A stretch of 63,563 bases of DNA, from assembly GCA_934133175.1 (NCBI GenBank), contig CAKPAX010000006.1, forward strand, positions 1 to 63,563. The letters are read 5' to 3'. Shown piece after piece: positions 48,545-57,405 of this stretch (the stretch's first letter is position 1; every line of letters begins with the position of its first letter). Under the pieces are notes generated by a model. It searched no databases, was not told the DNA's origin, and saw only the letters and a program-made list of their open reading frames with translations. Both the position numbers and the translations under genes were made by a program. This DNA is from an uncultured Clostridia bacterium. GTDB taxonomy: Bacteria > Bacillota > Clostridia > TANB77 > CAG-508.

Positions 48545-48590
48545 AAAAAAAGCATTTTTAGTTCTTTATTAAGAACTAAAAGTGCTTTTT
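48545..48590 (+). terminator. Terminator of the glycosyltransferase gene
   Basis: Long stem AAAAAGCATTTTTAGTTCTT / AAGAACTAAAAGTGCTTTTT with a 4-nt loop, then TATTTTTTT. Confidence 0.9.
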
Positions 48591-48664
48591 TATTTTTTTA
48601 TATTATAGAAATGTTATTATTATCCATTTTTATTATAATGTATAGTCAATTTATTATTTTTTGC

Positions 48665-48693
48665 TTGATATATAAGTATAATAATATTATAAT
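48665..48693 (+). promoter_or_regulatory. Promoter of the Bax-inhibitor-1 family gene
   Basis: -35 TTGATA (48665-48670), 17-bp spacer, -10 TATAAT (48688-48693). Confidence 0.7.
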
Positions 48694-48723
48694 TACTTAT
48701 ATTATTTTAAAGGAGGATTTATT

Positions 48724-49383
48724 ATGGAAGGAAACACAAACCAAAACACACTATTATCAAAAACTTTCTTTTGGATGTTTTTAGGCCTTTTAGGTACTGG
48801 AATAATTGCATGGTACACTTATGCATCAAATTTATATATTGATATAATTACTTCAAATGGCTTTGCTATAGTATGTATATTAGAACTTGTAGTAGTTTTA
48901 TTATTTTCTTTATTTTTTAGAAAACTACCACCAACTATTGTAGGAATACTGTATTTTGTATATTCAATGATAAATGGTGTTACTTTATCTACTATTTTTG
49001 CATTATATGAACTAAATTCAATAGTTATATTATTTATTATTTCAGCTTTAATATTTGCAGCTCTAGCCTATTATGGACGTAATACAAAAAATGATTTAAG
49101 TAGTTGGAGTACCATATTATTTGCAGGATTAATTGCAGGTATAATTTTAAGTATTATAAATTTGTTTCTAGGTAATTCTATATTAGATATAATTATTGAC
49201 TGGGCAATGCTTATTGTATTCTTTGGATTCACTGCATATGATATGAACAAAATTAAAGCTTTTGAACTAGAATCAGACTTAGATCAAGATAAACTTCACA
49301 TTTATTGTGCTATGCAATTATATCTTGACTTTATAAACTTATTTATAAGAATTTTAAGTATTTTCGGGAAAAGAAGAAACTAA
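48724..49383 (+). CDS. Bax inhibitor-1/YccA family membrane protein
   Basis: 219-aa seven-helix membrane protein of the BI-1/TMBIM family, which includes pH-sensitive calcium-leak channels (YetJ) and the FtsH modulator YccA. The start LLSKTFFWMFLGLLGTGIIA, then FVYSMINGVTLSTIFALYEL and the C-terminal FGFTAYDMNKIKAFELESD are typical. The Asp pair in the last helices (AYD...LYLDFINLFIRIL) matches the calcium-gating Asp-Asp latch. AAGGAGG precedes the ATG. It converges on the Ig-like protein gene. Confidence 0.88.
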   Translation: MEGNTNQNTLLSKTFFWMFLGLLGTGIIAWYTYASNLYIDIITSNGFAIVCILELVVVLLFSLFFRKLPPTIVGILYFVYSMINGVTLSTIFALYELNSIVILFIISALIFAALAYYGRNTKNDLSSWSTILFAGLIAGIILSIINLFLGNSILDIIIDWAMLIVFFGFTAYDMNKIKAFELESDLDQDKLHIYCAMQLYLDFINLFIRILSIFGKRRN

Positions 49384-49389
49384 ATAAAA

Positions 49390-49416
49390 AAAAAACAGGT
49401 ATATACCTGTTTTTTT
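49390..49416. terminator. Bidirectional terminator
   Basis: AAAAAACAGGTAT / ATACCTGTTTTTT hairpin between convergent genes, A-run on one side and T-run on the other. Confidence 0.85.
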
Positions 49417-49421
49417 ATTTA

Positions 49422-50372
49422 TTATAAATCATATCCGTGAGTTTCTGCAATTTTACAACTTGCTATATCATAGTCTATACTAATTATTTGGTTAGTAGCA
49501 GTAAAAGATTTATTTTTCTTTAAACCGTTTCCTAATTCTCCTTTAACTTTTTTTCCTGTTGTTGAACTAACATAATTTGCTCTCCATCCATCAAAATATG
49601 TTTTTACTATGTTTCCTTTTTTATCATAGAATACATATGTAGCATACATAGAAGTTAATTTAGCATTGTTTTTATTTGTATATTTAACTGTTGTTGAATA
49701 TCTGTTACCGTCTTTCTTTAATTTTTTTACTTTTGCAGTAATATTAGGGTTATATATAGATCTAGTAAAATATCTTCCTGAAACTGTTGTTTTATATGAT
49801 GCAACATTTGCATTTTTTCCAACATAGATTTTAACTTTAACTTTCCATTGTCCTCTTACATCCATATAATCGATGTCTCTTGATGTTTCACCTAATTTTT
49901 TTCCTTTTTTGTCATATAATGTTACTGTAATGCTTATATTCTTTAATTTTGTGTATGTTTGATTTTTAACATATCCTTCTACTACATAATACCCATCTTT
50001 ATCAAGATAAGCTTTTTTTATGTTTGCTTTTAAAGTAGGTGTTTGTGTAACTTTTACTTTACATTTATATTTTTTATTTCCTACTTTAGCTGTGATTGTA
50101 ACTTTACCTTTTTTTACTCCTGTTACAGTTCCGTTTTTGCTTACTTTTGCAATTTTTGAATTAGAAGATGACCATTTTACTTTCTTTTTATTATTTTGAA
50201 TTTTTAATTTGTATGTACTTCCAATTCCAATTGTAATATTTGTTTTGTTGATTTTTTTACTTGCTGCTTCTACTGTATAAGCATCTTCAAATACTGGTGC
50301 TACTACAGGAGCTACTAATAACAATGAGCAAGCAACTAATAATGCTATAAGCATTCTTTTAATTAATTTCAT
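49422..50372 (-). CDS. Secreted protein with bacterial Ig-like (Big_2) domain
   Basis: 316 aa. Signal peptide MKLIKRMLIALLVACSLLLV with probable cleavage after TVEAAS (about 38). Residues 40-110 are a Big_2 domain: NITIGIGSTYKLKIQNNKKK, KVKWSSSNSKIAKVSKNG, TVTGVKKGKVTITAKVG. Residues 115-310 have two FxLYD-like beta domains (GYVKNQTYTKLKNISITVTL; TTVKYTNKNNAKLTSMYATY). Very Lys-rich. There is no sortase motif or membrane anchor at the end, so it is released or held by charge. AAGGAGG precedes the ATG. Probably a cell-surface or matrix protein. Confidence 0.8.
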   Translation of the reverse strand: MKLIKRMLIALLVACSLLLVAPVVAPVFEDAYTVEAASKKINKTNITIGIGSTYKLKIQNNKKKVKWSSSNSKIAKVSKNGTVTGVKKGKVTITAKVGNKKYKCKVKVTQTPTLKANIKKAYLDKDGYYVVEGYVKNQTYTKLKNISITVTLYDKKGKKLGETSRDIDYMDVRGQWKVKVKIYVGKNANVASYKTTVSGRYFTRSIYNPNITAKVKKLKKDGNRYSTTVKYTNKNNAKLTSMYATYVFYDKKGNIVKTYFDGWRANYVSSTTGKKVKGELGNGLKKNKSFTATNQIISIDYDIASCKIAETHGYDL

Positions 50373-50460
50373 AAATTTTCCTCCTTTTATTTTTTTACAA
50401 AAAGTATTATATATTAATAAAATTTAATTGTCAATATTTAAACCCTCTAATATCTTATTT

Positions 50461-50961
50461 TTATACAAGGGCTGATGTAACGTGGAAGACATCAATTTTA
50501 TCTTTTAATAATATATTTGATTCTCTTAAAATTCTATGATCATCATCTAATAACATTACATGATTATACTCATTTAACTTTTCTTGTATTTTTAAAGGTT
50601 TTATTTTATTTCTATTTTCACTAGTATAATCCCCATTTTCTTTTGTTAGTATTATCCAATTTTCTTTTGGAATAAAACCAACATATTTAGCAAGCCATAA
50701 TTCTTTTTCATATGAAATTTTATTACTTTTAGATAATGATAAAATATATAAATCTATATTAGGTATTTTGCTAATATCTTTTAAAACATCTATAACTTCT
50801 ACTATAGGTTCTGCCTTGCAATAATTATCTCCCATTTGTTTTAAAATTTTATCATCAGAGTATACTGTATACTCATTAATAGTACCATCCATATCTATAA
50901 ACATTGCTACTTTGTTATTGTTTTCACATATTTGCTCTATTTTTCCTAAAAACTTTTTCAC
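50461..50961 (-). CDS. HAD-family phosphatase (5'-nucleotidase-like)
   Basis: 166 aa. The HAD motif I is MFIDMDGTINEYTVYSD (DxDGT), motif II is LYILSLSKSNKIS, the Lys of motif III is near ENWIILTKENGD, and motif IV is HVMLLDDDHRILRES. This layout is that of small 5'(3')-deoxyribonucleotidase-like or hypothetical HAD proteins. The substrate is unknown. It lies 27 nt downstream of the zeta-toxin gene and may belong to that unit. Confidence 0.8.
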   Translation of the reverse strand: MKKFLGKIEQICENNNKVAMFIDMDGTINEYTVYSDDKILKQMGDNYCKAEPIVEVIDVLKDISKIPNIDLYILSLSKSNKISYEKELWLAKYVGFIPKENWIILTKENGDYTSENRNKIKPLKIQEKLNEYNHVMLLDDDHRILRESNILLKDKIDVFHVTSALV

Positions 50962-50988
50962 TTTTATAAAAATTCCCTCCTATCAAAA

Positions 50989-51885
50989 TTATCTTGTTTG
51001 TTGTTCTTCATTAACATGTTGTTTTTCGGTTTCATATAATTCTTCCCATTCGCTTAATTTACTTAATAAATTCGGAGCTTTATTAGAAAAAATCTCACAC
51101 ACTAAATCATGTTTTGTTGCATAATCATCAACAGCATCTTTTATGTAATTTTCTCTTCCATATAATATAGCATCTATAGGGCTTTCAAATTCTTTTCCTT
51201 CAGTAGAATATATTTGATGTGGTTTCCCATTTTCATCTTTTTTTCCTCTACGATAAACTTCTGCCCTATCAAATAAATTTTGTTTTAATAATTCATTTAA
51301 AGTAACTACAAATTTATCATATGATTCATCATGAATTTCTTTTGAAACCCATCTTCCATTATTATTTTGCATCAAGTCTGTTGCATATCGCAATAATGTA
51401 GAACCATAACTTTCTAATTTAGGTACAGCCATTAAACCTAAATCTACTTCGTAATTAGCATCTTTAAATTCTTTAGCTATTTCAACAAAAACTTTAGTTC
51501 CTCTCATTGTTCCTTCATAAATCAAATTCAAATTATTATCTCTGCAATAATGTCTTAGGTCTTCATTAGCTCTGTCTGCATCTGGCAGTAATGCTAAATG
51601 AACATCTTCTGGAACTTCTCTACTTGCTTGATTAAATTTAGGATGCATAGCTCTTACCATATCATAATCAGATATTACCGCATTATATTGAAGTTTATCA
51701 TTTATAACTGGAATTAGTTTTGATTTTCCAGCACCTGCTTGTCCAGCAACAAATACCAATTTGGGATTTTCTACAGGTTTTTTACCTGTTGTAAAAAATA
51801 AGTTAACTGCTTTATAGTATTCTTCATATTCCTCTTTTGTAAGTTTATATTTTTCTTGTAATATCTTTATTGCTTCTTTATTCAT
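50989..51885 (-). CDS. Zeta-toxin family UDP-sugar kinase
   Basis: 298-aa P-loop kinase of the zeta/PezT family. Walker A is GQAGAGKSK at 48-56. YNAVISDYDMVRAMHPKFNQ supplies the Asp substrate site. RANEDLRHYCRDNNLNLIYE, GTMRGTKVF and RATDL-type TLLRYATDLMQNNNGRWVSK follow. Zeta toxins phosphorylate UDP-N-acetylglucosamine at the 3' position and block cell-wall synthesis. The start overlaps the end of the small upstream gene by 8 nt, as in antitoxin-toxin pairs. It has a long C-terminal extension (about 220-298). Confidence 0.88.
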   Translation of the reverse strand: MNKEAIKILQEKYKLTKEEYEEYYKAVNLFFTTGKKPVENPKLVFVAGQAGAGKSKLIPVINDKLQYNAVISDYDMVRAMHPKFNQASREVPEDVHLALLPDADRANEDLRHYCRDNNLNLIYEGTMRGTKVFVEIAKEFKDANYEVDLGLMAVPKLESYGSTLLRYATDLMQNNNGRWVSKEIHDESYDKFVVTLNELLKQNLFDRAEVYRRGKKDENGKPHQIYSTEGKEFESPIDAILYGRENYIKDAVDDYATKHDLVCEIFSNKAPNLLSKLSEWEELYETEKQHVNEEQQTR

Positions 51886-52075
51886 TTTTTAACTCTCCTA
51901 CATATTTTTTTATTATCTCTTTATTCCCTTTATCTAATTCATCTCTATCTTTAATTAACTGTTTTATTTTTTCTTTATTATTATTATTTATAATTTCATA
52001 TTTCATTTCTTTAGCCAGGTTTTCTCTAGCAATTTCTAATCCAACCTCATTTATAATATACTCTTTTTTATCCAT
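51878..52075 (-). CDS. Putative antitoxin of the zeta-toxin pair, 65 aa
   Basis: Small, highly charged helical protein (EYIINEVGLEIARENLAKEM, KEKIKQLIKDRDELDKGN). It overlaps the zeta-toxin start by 8 nt and has GAAAGGAGC before the ATG. Epsilon/PezA-type antitoxins form short helical bundles that block the toxin's ATP site. Position and size fit, but sequence identity to epsilon or PezA is not evident. No helix-turn-helix DNA-binding domain is present, unlike PezA, so autoregulation is doubtful. Confidence 0.7.
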   Translation of the reverse strand: MDKKEYIINEVGLEIARENLAKEMKYEIINNNNKEKIKQLIKDRDELDKGNKEIIKKYVGELKNE

Positions 52076-52128
52076 CTGTGCTCCTTTCTTGGCAAATTAT
52101 AACATTTAATTATAATAAAATCATGTAA

Positions 52129-53295
52129 TTAATCTCTATTAAACAAATCCCTAGTATAAACTTTATATTCTACATCTTCTATTTCTCTATTTAAACGATT
52201 TGTAATTATTATATCACTTAAACATTTAAATTTCTCTAAATTTTTAACAATTTTTACACCATTAAAAGTTTCTTCGTTAATTGATGGCTCATACAACACA
52301 ACTTTAATATTTTCTTTTTGTATTTTTTGCATAACATTATTTATTGCGCTTGATCTAAAGTTGTCTGAATTACTTTTCATTATAAGTCTATAAATTCCAA
52401 CCGTCTTTGGTTTTTTTGATATTACTTTTTTTGCTATATAGCACTTTCTTGTTTCATTACTTTGTATTATAGCACTTATTAAATTTTGTGGTATATCTTT
52501 AAAATTTGCTTTTAATTGTTTTGTATCTTTAGGTAGGCAATAACCTCCATATCCAAAAGAAGGATTATTATAATAATTTCCTATTCTTTTATCTAAACAT
52601 ACTCCATCAATTATATCTTTAACATTTAATCCTTTAATTTCTGCATATGTATCCAACTCATTAAAAAACGCAATCCTTAAAGCTAAGTATGTATTAGAAA
52701 AAAGCTTTACTGCCTCAGCTTCTGTGCTACCCATATATTTGATTTCAACATCCTTTTTTAAACATGCATTTTTTAAGATTTCTGCAAATTGTTCTGCTTT
52801 TTCACTTTTCTCTCCTATAATAATTCTAGATGGATATAAATTATCGTATAAAGCTTTTCCTTCTCTTAAAAATTCTGGTGAAAACATAATATTATTTATT
52901 TTATATTTTTCTTTTACTTTCTCAGTAAATCCAACTGGTACAGTAGATTTTATTATCATTGTTGTATTTAATTTCATATTAGTTACTTTTTTTATTATAT
53001 CTTCCACAGATGAAGTATCAAAGGTGTTTTTTTCCTCATCATAATTAGTCGGAGTGCAAATTATAATAAATTCTGCACCTAAATATGCCTCTTTATAGTC
53101 TAAAGTTGCTTTTAAGTTCAATTTATATTTCATAAAATATTCTTCTATTTTTTCATCTTTGATTGGTGATTTTTTATTATTTATCATCTCTACTTTTTTA
53201 GGATTTATATCTAATGCAACCACTTCATATTGTTTACTTAATAAGGTTGCAAGAGATAATCCAACATAACCAATGCCAACTATTGCTATTTTCAT
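52129..53295 (-). CDS. ugd: UDP-glucose/GDP-mannose dehydrogenase family (Ugd-like)
   Basis: Oxidises a nucleotide sugar (most likely UDP-glucose) to the uronic acid in two NAD-dependent steps. The N-terminal Rossmann motif is IVGIGYVGLSLA. CTPTNYDEEKNTFDTSSVED and IKSTVPVGFTEKVKEKY follow. The catalytic region is NPSFGYGGYCLPKDTKQLKA with the nucleophilic Cys in GYC. KLFSNTYLALRIAFFNELDT is the dimer helix. 388 aa fits the UDP-glucose 6-dehydrogenase class. It is the last gene of the polysaccharide operon, implying the glycan contains a uronic acid. Confidence 0.9.
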   Translation of the reverse strand: MKIAIVGIGYVGLSLATLLSKQYEVVALDINPKKVEMINNKKSPIKDEKIEEYFMKYKLNLKATLDYKEAYLGAEFIIICTPTNYDEEKNTFDTSSVEDIIKKVTNMKLNTTMIIKSTVPVGFTEKVKEKYKINNIMFSPEFLREGKALYDNLYPSRIIIGEKSEKAEQFAEILKNACLKKDVEIKYMGSTEAEAVKLFSNTYLALRIAFFNELDTYAEIKGLNVKDIIDGVCLDKRIGNYYNNPSFGYGGYCLPKDTKQLKANFKDIPQNLISAIIQSNETRKCYIAKKVISKKPKTVGIYRLIMKSNSDNFRSSAINNVMQKIQKENIKVVLYEPSINEETFNGVKIVKNLEKFKCLSDIIITNRLNREIEDVEYKVYTRDLFNRD

Positions 53296-53350
53296 TTTTA
53301 CCTTCTTTTACATTTATTTATATTTTCAGTTTTATATTATTTTTATCATC

Positions 53351-55660
53351 TTACACATTTTCATTTAAATCTAATATTTTATTATACCAATAATTTATTT
53401 GTTCATTTTCTAAAATTATATCATTTCCAGATATTTGTGTAATTAAATTAGATATTGCCTGATTTTTTAATTTAATTCCACCTGTATCAACTTTAGAAAA
53501 ATTATCATTTTCTGTATAATACCTATAAAAGCCTTCTATATTTCTCAATACAGCATCAATATTTTGTTTTTTTAAATTTATTATAACCAAATGACTATAT
53601 TTATTTAAAATATCAAAATTATTTTTGTACTTTTCATCTTTAACATATAATGTTATATATTTTTCTAATGCGATCATATCATGCTCTTTATATGCATTTT
53701 TTATCATTTCGTATTTAAATTTATCAGAATATTTACATAAATTATATGCATTTTCATAATTTTTCTGCTTTGCTAAATAATCTGCATAACATCTTGGAAT
53801 TGTTAAAGTTAAAATAGCTGTTATTAATATTATTACAACATAATCACTAATATTTATGTTGTTTTTTTCGTCTTCTTCTATTTTTTTGTCTTTATAATTT
53901 AAAATTGCAATACTCATGTAATAAATACCTAATGTTACTAAATAATTCATATCATAATCAATTATTGCATGCACACTAAACAATAATATTCCAAATAGAA
54001 TTGAAATATCTAACACAATATTATCAATATCTTCTTTTTTACAATTTTTAATTACTTTATATAGATTATAAATTGTTATTACTAATATTAAAATATATAT
54101 TCCCAAACCAAATATACCATAATTTAATAATAAATCCAAAATATAGCTATGTGATTCTCTATTATATCCATGTACATATGTTTGATATGGCGTTATATGA
54201 TTTGAAAAAGTACAACCACCAGCACCAAATATTAAATGATTTTGAGCTAATTTCAAAGAATCTTTACAAAATGCAATTCTTTCATATATACTTACTGTTC
54301 TAAAATTTAATGTTCTAAACATTCTTATTACATCATTTGGCAAATATTTATATTTTACTATATATTCTTTATTATTTAAATAAATATGGTTAATAATAAC
54401 TTCTTCATTTTCACCTCTTAAACCAGATACACACATATACATTCTTTCAAAATCTTGATTTGTTTTAATATCAAATTCTAAGTTTTGTTTTCCTCTTTGT
54501 AAGCTAATTTCCTTAACATCTTCATATATTCTTTGACTTGTTGAACTATTTATAATCAATTTTACTTCATTATTTTCCTTTGTATTTACATTTAAATTTA
54601 TTTTTATATTATAATTTTCATTATTCTTTAATCCTAGTAATTGTATTGTTTTTCCTTGGCTTAAATTAACTGTTTCCCCTATATCTTTTACCACTATAAA
54701 ATATGTAATTAACAATAATACCATAATAAATATTACTATTAATAACTTCTTTTTATTTATTTTAAATTTAACCTTAGCCATTATTTTATTAGTTATTAAA
54801 TTTAACAAATATACTATTATTAAATTACAAGCAAATATTAACCATAAAATAAAATTACTAATTACAATTTTATTACATATTGCGTAAAATATCAAAGCAA
54901 TTATTACATTTTCTCCAATTGTTACTATAGCTTGTAATCTTTTATAATTATTATTCAAAATTAATAAATATATTATAAAAATTATAGGATACATAACCAT
55001 TAATGCTCTAGAATTTCCAAATACAAATCCTATCATTGCTATTTGTATATAACTTGAATATAATGCTTTTAAATATTTATTTTCCACGCTTAAATATCTT
55101 CCTAAAGCAAAAAAAGATAAAAGTGACATATATGCTGCAAGTGGATTGCTATAACCTATTATAGATACCATTCCATATGCATTAGATTTTGCACTATTTA
55201 TAAATTCTAAAAAATTTTCAAACACATTAAAATACAACTTATCTAATCCAAATATTATTATTAGTATTGAGGATATTAATGTTACATCTATTACTAAATT
55301 TATTTCTTTTTTAGATTTTAATAAATTTCTTGCTAATATATATATTACATATACACATAAAAATTCTATAGCGTAATTTATTGTATCATTTAAAGAATAA
55401 TAACTTTTTATTACTAACGGTATAAATGTTGTAACTACAAAAAATAGCATTGCAATATCTATTTTTCCTTTAATTATTATATTTTTTTTATTTTTAATTT
55501 TTTGTATTATTATATAAGATAATCCTATTAATAATATTATTGTTTCTAATTTTGTTTTTGGCTCTTGATGATTTGAGCCAATAAAAAGATTTAACATTGC
55601 TATTATTATACATAGTAATATTAAATATATTTTATCCATTTTATTTTTTATATTTTTCAT
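53351..55660 (-). CDS. O-antigen ligase/polymerase-type membrane protein (Wzy/WaaL family)
   Basis: 769 aa with about ten to twelve membrane helices. The conserved Wzy_C region lies around 475-530: LIFGAGGCTFSNHITPYQTY, VHGYNRESHSYILDLLLNYG, IFGLGIYILILVITIYNLYK. The HSYILDLLLNYGIFG box is the family signature. A beta-rich extracytoplasmic insert at about 330-440 (LSQGKTIQLLGLKNNENYNI) is unusual. A soluble helical tail of about 150 aa follows the last helix (NAYNLCKYSDKFKYEMIKNA) and looks TPR-like. It would polymerise or ligate repeat units made by this operon. Confidence 0.82.
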   Translation of the reverse strand: MKNIKNKMDKIYLILLCIIIAMLNLFIGSNHQEPKTKLETIILLIGLSYIIIQKIKNKKNIIIKGKIDIAMLFFVVTTFIPLVIKSYYSLNDTINYAIEFLCVYVIYILARNLLKSKKEINLVIDVTLISSILIIIFGLDKLYFNVFENFLEFINSAKSNAYGMVSIIGYSNPLAAYMSLLSFFALGRYLSVENKYLKALYSSYIQIAMIGFVFGNSRALMVMYPIIFIIYLLILNNNYKRLQAIVTIGENVIIALIFYAICNKIVISNFILWLIFACNLIIVYLLNLITNKIMAKVKFKINKKKLLIVIFIMVLLLITYFIVVKDIGETVNLSQGKTIQLLGLKNNENYNIKINLNVNTKENNEVKLIINSSTSQRIYEDVKEISLQRGKQNLEFDIKTNQDFERMYMCVSGLRGENEEVIINHIYLNNKEYIVKYKYLPNDVIRMFRTLNFRTVSIYERIAFCKDSLKLAQNHLIFGAGGCTFSNHITPYQTYVHGYNRESHSYILDLLLNYGIFGLGIYILILVITIYNLYKVIKNCKKEDIDNIVLDISILFGILLFSVHAIIDYDMNYLVTLGIYYMSIAILNYKDKKIEEDEKNNINISDYVVIILITAILTLTIPRCYADYLAKQKNYENAYNLCKYSDKFKYEMIKNAYKEHDMIALEKYITLYVKDEKYKNNFDILNKYSHLVIINLKKQNIDAVLRNIEGFYRYYTENDNFSKVDTGGIKLKNQAISNLITQISGNDIILENEQINYWYNKILDLNENV

Positions 55661-55692
55661 AATTTACCCCATTTATTATAATTAATTATATA

Positions 55693-56463
55693 TTATTTTA
55701 AAAAATATATTCTTTTCTTTATTGCATTAAATACATAACCAGTAAAACACCAACAAGATTTTAAAAAAGGTAATTTTTCAATTTTTCTATATAAATACCA
55801 TGTTCCTTTAACAGACTTAAATTTATTACTTGATAATGACTTACTATAACACCTGTAATAGCTTAACACCTCTGGAACTCTATAACAAAAATAACCTGAC
55901 TTTAAAATTTGGCACCAAGTTGCTGCATCTTGTCTTCTTCTTAAATTTGGCATTTCTAATAATTTTTTATTTATATATTTTGTATCTATCATAACACCAA
56001 CTGTTTGTATTATAGTATTTCTTATGTATAATTCATAATTTATTTTTTCTGGCATTTTTATAATTTTTTTCAAACTACTTCCATTTTCTTTTATTTTTTC
56101 ATAATCTGTACAAGTAAAATAATAATTGTTTTTTACCATATAATTTATTTGTTTTTCTAATTTGTCATTTTTCCATTTATCATCCGCATCTAAATATGCT
56201 ATAAATCTTCCTTTAGACATATTTAAAGCTTTATTTCTTGCAATAGCTGTTCCACTATTTTGTTCTAATTTATAATATTTTATTTTGTCATTTTCTTTTG
56301 CATATTGCTTTATTATTTCTAACGAATTATCTGTTGATTTATCATCCACCAGTATCAATTCATAATTTTGATATGTTTGTTTTTGAACACTTTCAATTGT
56401 TTGTTTTAAATATTTTTCTGCATTATATACTGGTGTAATTATTGAAACTAATTCATTTTGCAT
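55693..56463 (-). CDS. Family 2 glycosyltransferase
   Basis: 256-aa GT-A transferase: LVSIITPVYNAEKYLKQTIE, YELILVDDKSTDNSLEIIKQ, and SKGRFIAYLDADDKWKNDKL, where DADD is the metal/donor site. NLRRRQDAATWCQILKSGYF contains the acceptor-side acid region. It has a short basic C-terminus (KKRIYFLK). Closest in look to the teichoic/capsule type used in Gram-positive clusters. Sugar specificity is not inferable. Spacing to the next gene is 26 nt. Confidence 0.87.
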   Translation of the reverse strand: MQNELVSIITPVYNAEKYLKQTIESVQKQTYQNYELILVDDKSTDNSLEIIKQYAKENDKIKYYKLEQNSGTAIARNKALNMSKGRFIAYLDADDKWKNDKLEKQINYMVKNNYYFTCTDYEKIKENGSSLKKIIKMPEKINYELYIRNTIIQTVGVMIDTKYINKKLLEMPNLRRRQDAATWCQILKSGYFCYRVPEVLSYYRCYSKSLSSNKFKSVKGTWYLYRKIEKLPFLKSCWCFTGYVFNAIKKRIYFLK

Positions 56464-56489
56464 ATTTTACCTCATTTACTTTTATTTTT

Positions 56490-57389
56490 CTATTTTTTTA
56501 TCTCAAAAAATTTTTTTATTTGATATTTAAAAGATGTTATAAAGATCTTTATATATTGACATATAAAATATAAATACGCAAGCCATCTTTTTTTACACAA
56601 TTTTTTTAAATATATAATATGCAATCTAGGAATTTGATATTTTATATTATGTTTTAATTTTATCCTTTTTATTGGTGATAAACTTTCATCATTACATGTG
56701 TTTTTTTTACTATTTTGACTACAATATCCTACATATTTACTAGCTAAAAAACATTTTCCACCTAAATCTATTAATTCAAGTCCATACATATAGTCTCCTT
56801 CTTCATGAATAAATCTTTCATCAACATTTCCCACACATTTCGCAACTTCTTTATTAATAAACATACAATTACCATTTATCAAATTACACTCTTGAACCTG
56901 TGAATTAGGCTTAAGAAGAACCTTAAAATAAGTTTTAATCTTCTTTAAATTCATTTTACGTGCACCATAAGTTACTTCACCTGTTACTTTATCTTTAGTA
57001 GCACCTGTTATTAAAAAATTATCATATTTACTTTTTAAAAAATTATAATCTTTCATTAAAGTATCTAAAAAATCTTCAAAAAATTCTACATCATCATTAA
57101 CCCACAAATAATAATCAATATTATCATTTTGTAAAGCTTTTCCATAAGAAATTCTCATTCCTCCACACCAATATTGATTTCCGTCTGCCTTACTTATTAT
57201 AAATGTATAATTTTTATATTTTTCTTTTATTTCTTCTAACATTATATCAGTTCCATCTGTACTTCCATCATCTGTTATATAAAAATATAAATCAAATTTT
57301 TCTTTATTTGCTTTTATAATACTTTCAATTCCAGCTTTCGTTACATTTTTTCTATTTCTTACTGTCATTATAATTGCAATTTTTTCCAT
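56490..57389 (-). CDS. Family 2 glycosyltransferase, rhamnosyl/galactofuranosyl-like
   Basis: 299 aa GT-A fold with a different start: IAIIMTVRNRKNVTKAGIES, DLYFYITDDGSTDGTDIMLE, and YYLWVNDDVEFFEDFLDTL, where NDD is the DxD-type site. NLINGNCMFINKEVAKCVGN and ERFIHEEGDYMYGLELIDLG, with ExGD acid, are typical of rhamnosyl- and galactofuranosyl-transferase relatives. A C-terminal helix-rich region may associate with the membrane. Confidence 0.85.
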   Translation of the reverse strand: MEKIAIIMTVRNRKNVTKAGIESIIKANKEKFDLYFYITDDGSTDGTDIMLEEIKEKYKNYTFIISKADGNQYWCGGMRISYGKALQNDNIDYYLWVNDDVEFFEDFLDTLMKDYNFLKSKYDNFLITGATKDKVTGEVTYGARKMNLKKIKTYFKVLLKPNSQVQECNLINGNCMFINKEVAKCVGNVDERFIHEEGDYMYGLELIDLGGKCFLASKYVGYCSQNSKKNTCNDESLSPIKRIKLKHNIKYQIPRLHIIYLKKLCKKRWLAYLYFICQYIKIFITSFKYQIKKFFEIKK

Positions 57390-57405
57390 GTTTTCTCCAA
57401 TCTTT

